A program made the translations under genes and the position numbers. A DNA stretch of 64,000 bases from Clostridiales bacterium (GTDB lineage Bacteria; Bacillota; Clostridia; Saccharofermentanales; Saccharofermentanaceae): assembly GCA_017561715.1 (NCBI GenBank), contig JAFZBN010000021.1, positions 90,815-154,814 on the forward strand, read 5' to 3'. Of the stretch, positions 62,508 through 64,000 are shown piece by piece. A model generated the notes under the pieces. That model was not told where the DNA came from. It worked only from the letters and a program-made list of their open reading frames with translations, and ran no database searches. Numbering within the stretch: the first letter of the stretch is position 1; each line of letters begins with the position of its first letter.

Positions 62508-64000
62508 TCAGAACTCACGAGAGCGGGAACCCGGATGCGGTGCTTCTTCTTCAGCGGAAGAGTTATCGGAAAAATCTCTTCTCTGACGCTTCTCGAAACG
62601 GTCACCGTGACCTCTTCTTTCACGATTCGGACGATCACCTCTTCTCGGAGCGCTCTCCTCTTCTACAAAACCTTCCGGCTTCTCCATGCAGTCACGCATA
62701 GACAGGTTGTATCTTCCCTGGCTGTCTACCTCAAGGAGCTTGACCTTAACAACGTCGCCTTCCTTAACGGCATCTTCAACATTCTCAACACGGCCCCAAG
62801 CCATCTTGGAGATGTGTACGAGACCTTCCTTGCCCGGCAGGAACTCAACGAACGCGCCGAACTGCATCAGACGGGTAACAACGCCTTCGTACTCAACGCC
62901 GACTTCCGGATCCTCAACGATACCCTTGATGATCGCCATTGCTTTAGCAGCTGCCTCCTGATCCGGTGTTGCGATGTGGAGGATACCGTCATCATTGATG
63001 TCGATCTGAGCGCCTGTATCAGCGATGATCTTGTTGATGACCTTTCCGCCGGAACCGATGACCTCACGGATCTTGTCGACCGGGATCTGCATGGTGATGA
63101 TTCTCGGAGCATACTTGGAAAGTTCAGCACGCGGAGCAGAGATTCTCGGAAGCAGTACTTCGTTGATGATCTGCTTTCTGCCCTTCTGTGTCAGCTCGAA
63201 AGCCTTGCGGATGATGTCGAGGGAAAGACCGTCGACCTTGATGTCAACCTGGATGGATGTGATACCGTCTTCAGTACCTGCAACCTTAAAGTCCATATCA
63301 CCGAAGAAGTCCTCGATGCCCTGGATATCCATGAATACGAGGAAGTCATTCTCATCTTCTTCGTTAACGATAAGACCTGTAGAAATACCTGCTACCGGCT
63401 TCTTGATCGGAACACCGGCGTCCATAAGAGCAAGAGTACTTGCGCATACGGAACCCTGGGATGTGGAACCGTTGGACATCAGGATCTCGGATACTGTACG
63501 GATAGCATACGGGAATTCTTCCTCGGACGGAAGTACCGGAACGAGAGATCTCTCAGCGAGAGCACCGTGGCCGATCTCACGACGTCCCGGAGAACGGGAA
63601 GCCTTAGCCTCACCAACGGAGTAACCCGGCATGTTGTAGTAGTGCATATAACGCTTGGAAGCTTCGTTATCCAGACCATCGAGTGTCTGAGAGTAAGAAA
63701 GCGGAGCGAGAGTACATGTTGTCATAACCTGTGTCTGACCACGCTGGAACAGACCGGAACCATGTACACGCGGGAGAAGTCCAACATCGCAGGACAGCGG
63801 ACGGATCTCGTCAAGACGACGGCCGTCAACACGAACATGCTCCTTGAACAGGTAGTTACGAACGACCTTCTTCTCGAGCTTATATACAGCATCAGCCAGA
63901 TACGGCAGATACTCTTCGTTCTGCTCGGTGAGGTAAGCCTCGATCTCCTTGGTAAGAGCATCGATGTTTTCATCACGAACGGACTTATCTACAGCAAGAA
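62508..64000 (-). CDS. pnp: Polynucleotide phosphorylase (5' part outside window)
   Basis: About 497 C-terminal residues; the frame is open to the right edge and the start lies outside. Seen: the end of the first RNase PH domain (LFQRGQTQVMTTCTL), the second RNase PH domain with FMDIQGIEDFFGDMDFKVAGT, the KH domain (REVIGSGGKVINKIIADTG) and the S1 domain (YEGVVTRLMQFGAFVEFLPGKEGLVHIS). A charged Arg/Glu tail ends the protein. PNPase degrades RNA 3' to 5' with phosphate and, in Hfq-containing bacteria, cooperates with Hfq. Confidence 0.97.
   Translation of the reverse strand, partial: LAVDKSVRDENIDALTKEIEAYLTEQNEEYLPYLADAVYKLEKKVVRNYLFKEHVRVDGRRLDEIRPLSCDVGLLPRVHGSGLFQRGQTQVMTTCTLAPLSYSQTLDGLDNEASKRYMHYYNMPGYSVGEAKASRSPGRREIGHGALAERSLVPVLPSEEEFPYAIRTVSEILMSNGSTSQGSVCASTLALMDAGVPIKKPVAGISTGLIVNEEDENDFLVFMDIQGIEDFFGDMDFKVAGTEDGITSIQVDIKVDGLSLDIIRKAFELTQKGRKQIINEVLLPRISAPRAELSKYAPRIITMQIPVDKIREVIGSGGKVINKIIADTGAQIDINDDGILHIATPDQEAAAKAMAIIKGIVEDPEVGVEYEGVVTRLMQFGAFVEFLPGKEGLVHISKMAWGRVENVEDAVKEGDVVKVKLLEVDSQGRYNLSMRDCMEKPEGFVEEESAPRRGDRPNRERRGHGDRFEKRQRRDFSDNSSAEEEAPHPGSRSREF

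Overview
The window is chromosomal core DNA of an anaerobic-type Bacillota bacterium, most likely a member of Clostridia. Four things point there: the rnc-smc-ftsY-ylxM-ffh-rpsP-khpA-rimM-trmD-rplS-rbgA-rnhB-yraN gene order, the miaB-mutS-mutL-miaA-hfq-lexA order, a leucine T-box, and strong AGGAGG ribosome binding sites. No phage, insertion sequence, CRISPR array or rRNA was seen. Two tRNA genes are present. Genes are tightly packed, with many 1-17 bp overlaps, and both window edges cut a gene (an acyl-CoA ligase at the left, pnp at the right).

Layout. 1-4414 (+): acyl-CoA ligase and the TldD/TldE protease pair. 4415-5860 (-): a DacF-like penicillin-binding protein whose active-site Ser and Lys are both replaced. 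5963-13504 (+): miaB, mutS, mutL, miaA and hfq (tRNA modification, mismatch repair, RNA chaperone). 13501-15074: lexA (-), divergent from two unknown membrane proteins (+), with an SOS box between them. 15464-18585 (-): leuA under a leucine T-box, and a DAHP synthase. 18652-22135: M18 aminopeptidase, PHP phosphatase, cysteine desulfurase. 22263-25783 (-): a MarR-controlled ABC exporter fusion. 25888-33797 (-): an operon-like run of aminotransferase, purB, cysteine desulfurase, thiI, glyA and rarA. 34030-46673 (-): the ribosome, SRP and cell-cycle cluster. 46790-58903 (-): pgsA, rimO, recX, recA, murJ, cinA, folD, ftsK, a NUDIX gene, rnhA and proC. 59028-64000: tRNA-Trp, an acidic membrane protein, a FabG-like reductase, a zinc-ribbon membrane protein, tRNA-Pro and pnp.

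How the genes work together. LexA, RecA and RecX form the core of a DNA damage response. Good 14-bp SOS boxes lie in front of lexA and recA, and the lexA box is shared with a 62-residue single-pass membrane protein placed where Bacillus subtilis has the division inhibitor gene yneA. MiaA/MiaB, ThiI with its desulfurase, TrmD, RimM, RimO, RbgA, L19, S16, Rnc and PNPase form a translation and RNA-maturation set. Ffh, FtsY, YlxM, SMC, FtsK and MurJ cover secretion, chromosome handling and wall synthesis.

The points most worth follow-up are: the catalytically dead PBP; the lexA-divergent membrane gene pair; an 11-bp palindrome enclosing the hfq ribosome binding site beside a divergent Hfq; the octamer AAAAGCAC, found about 28 times in several reading frames and in non-coding DNA; and a structured intergenic repeat with copies near 34.4 kb and 41.0 kb.
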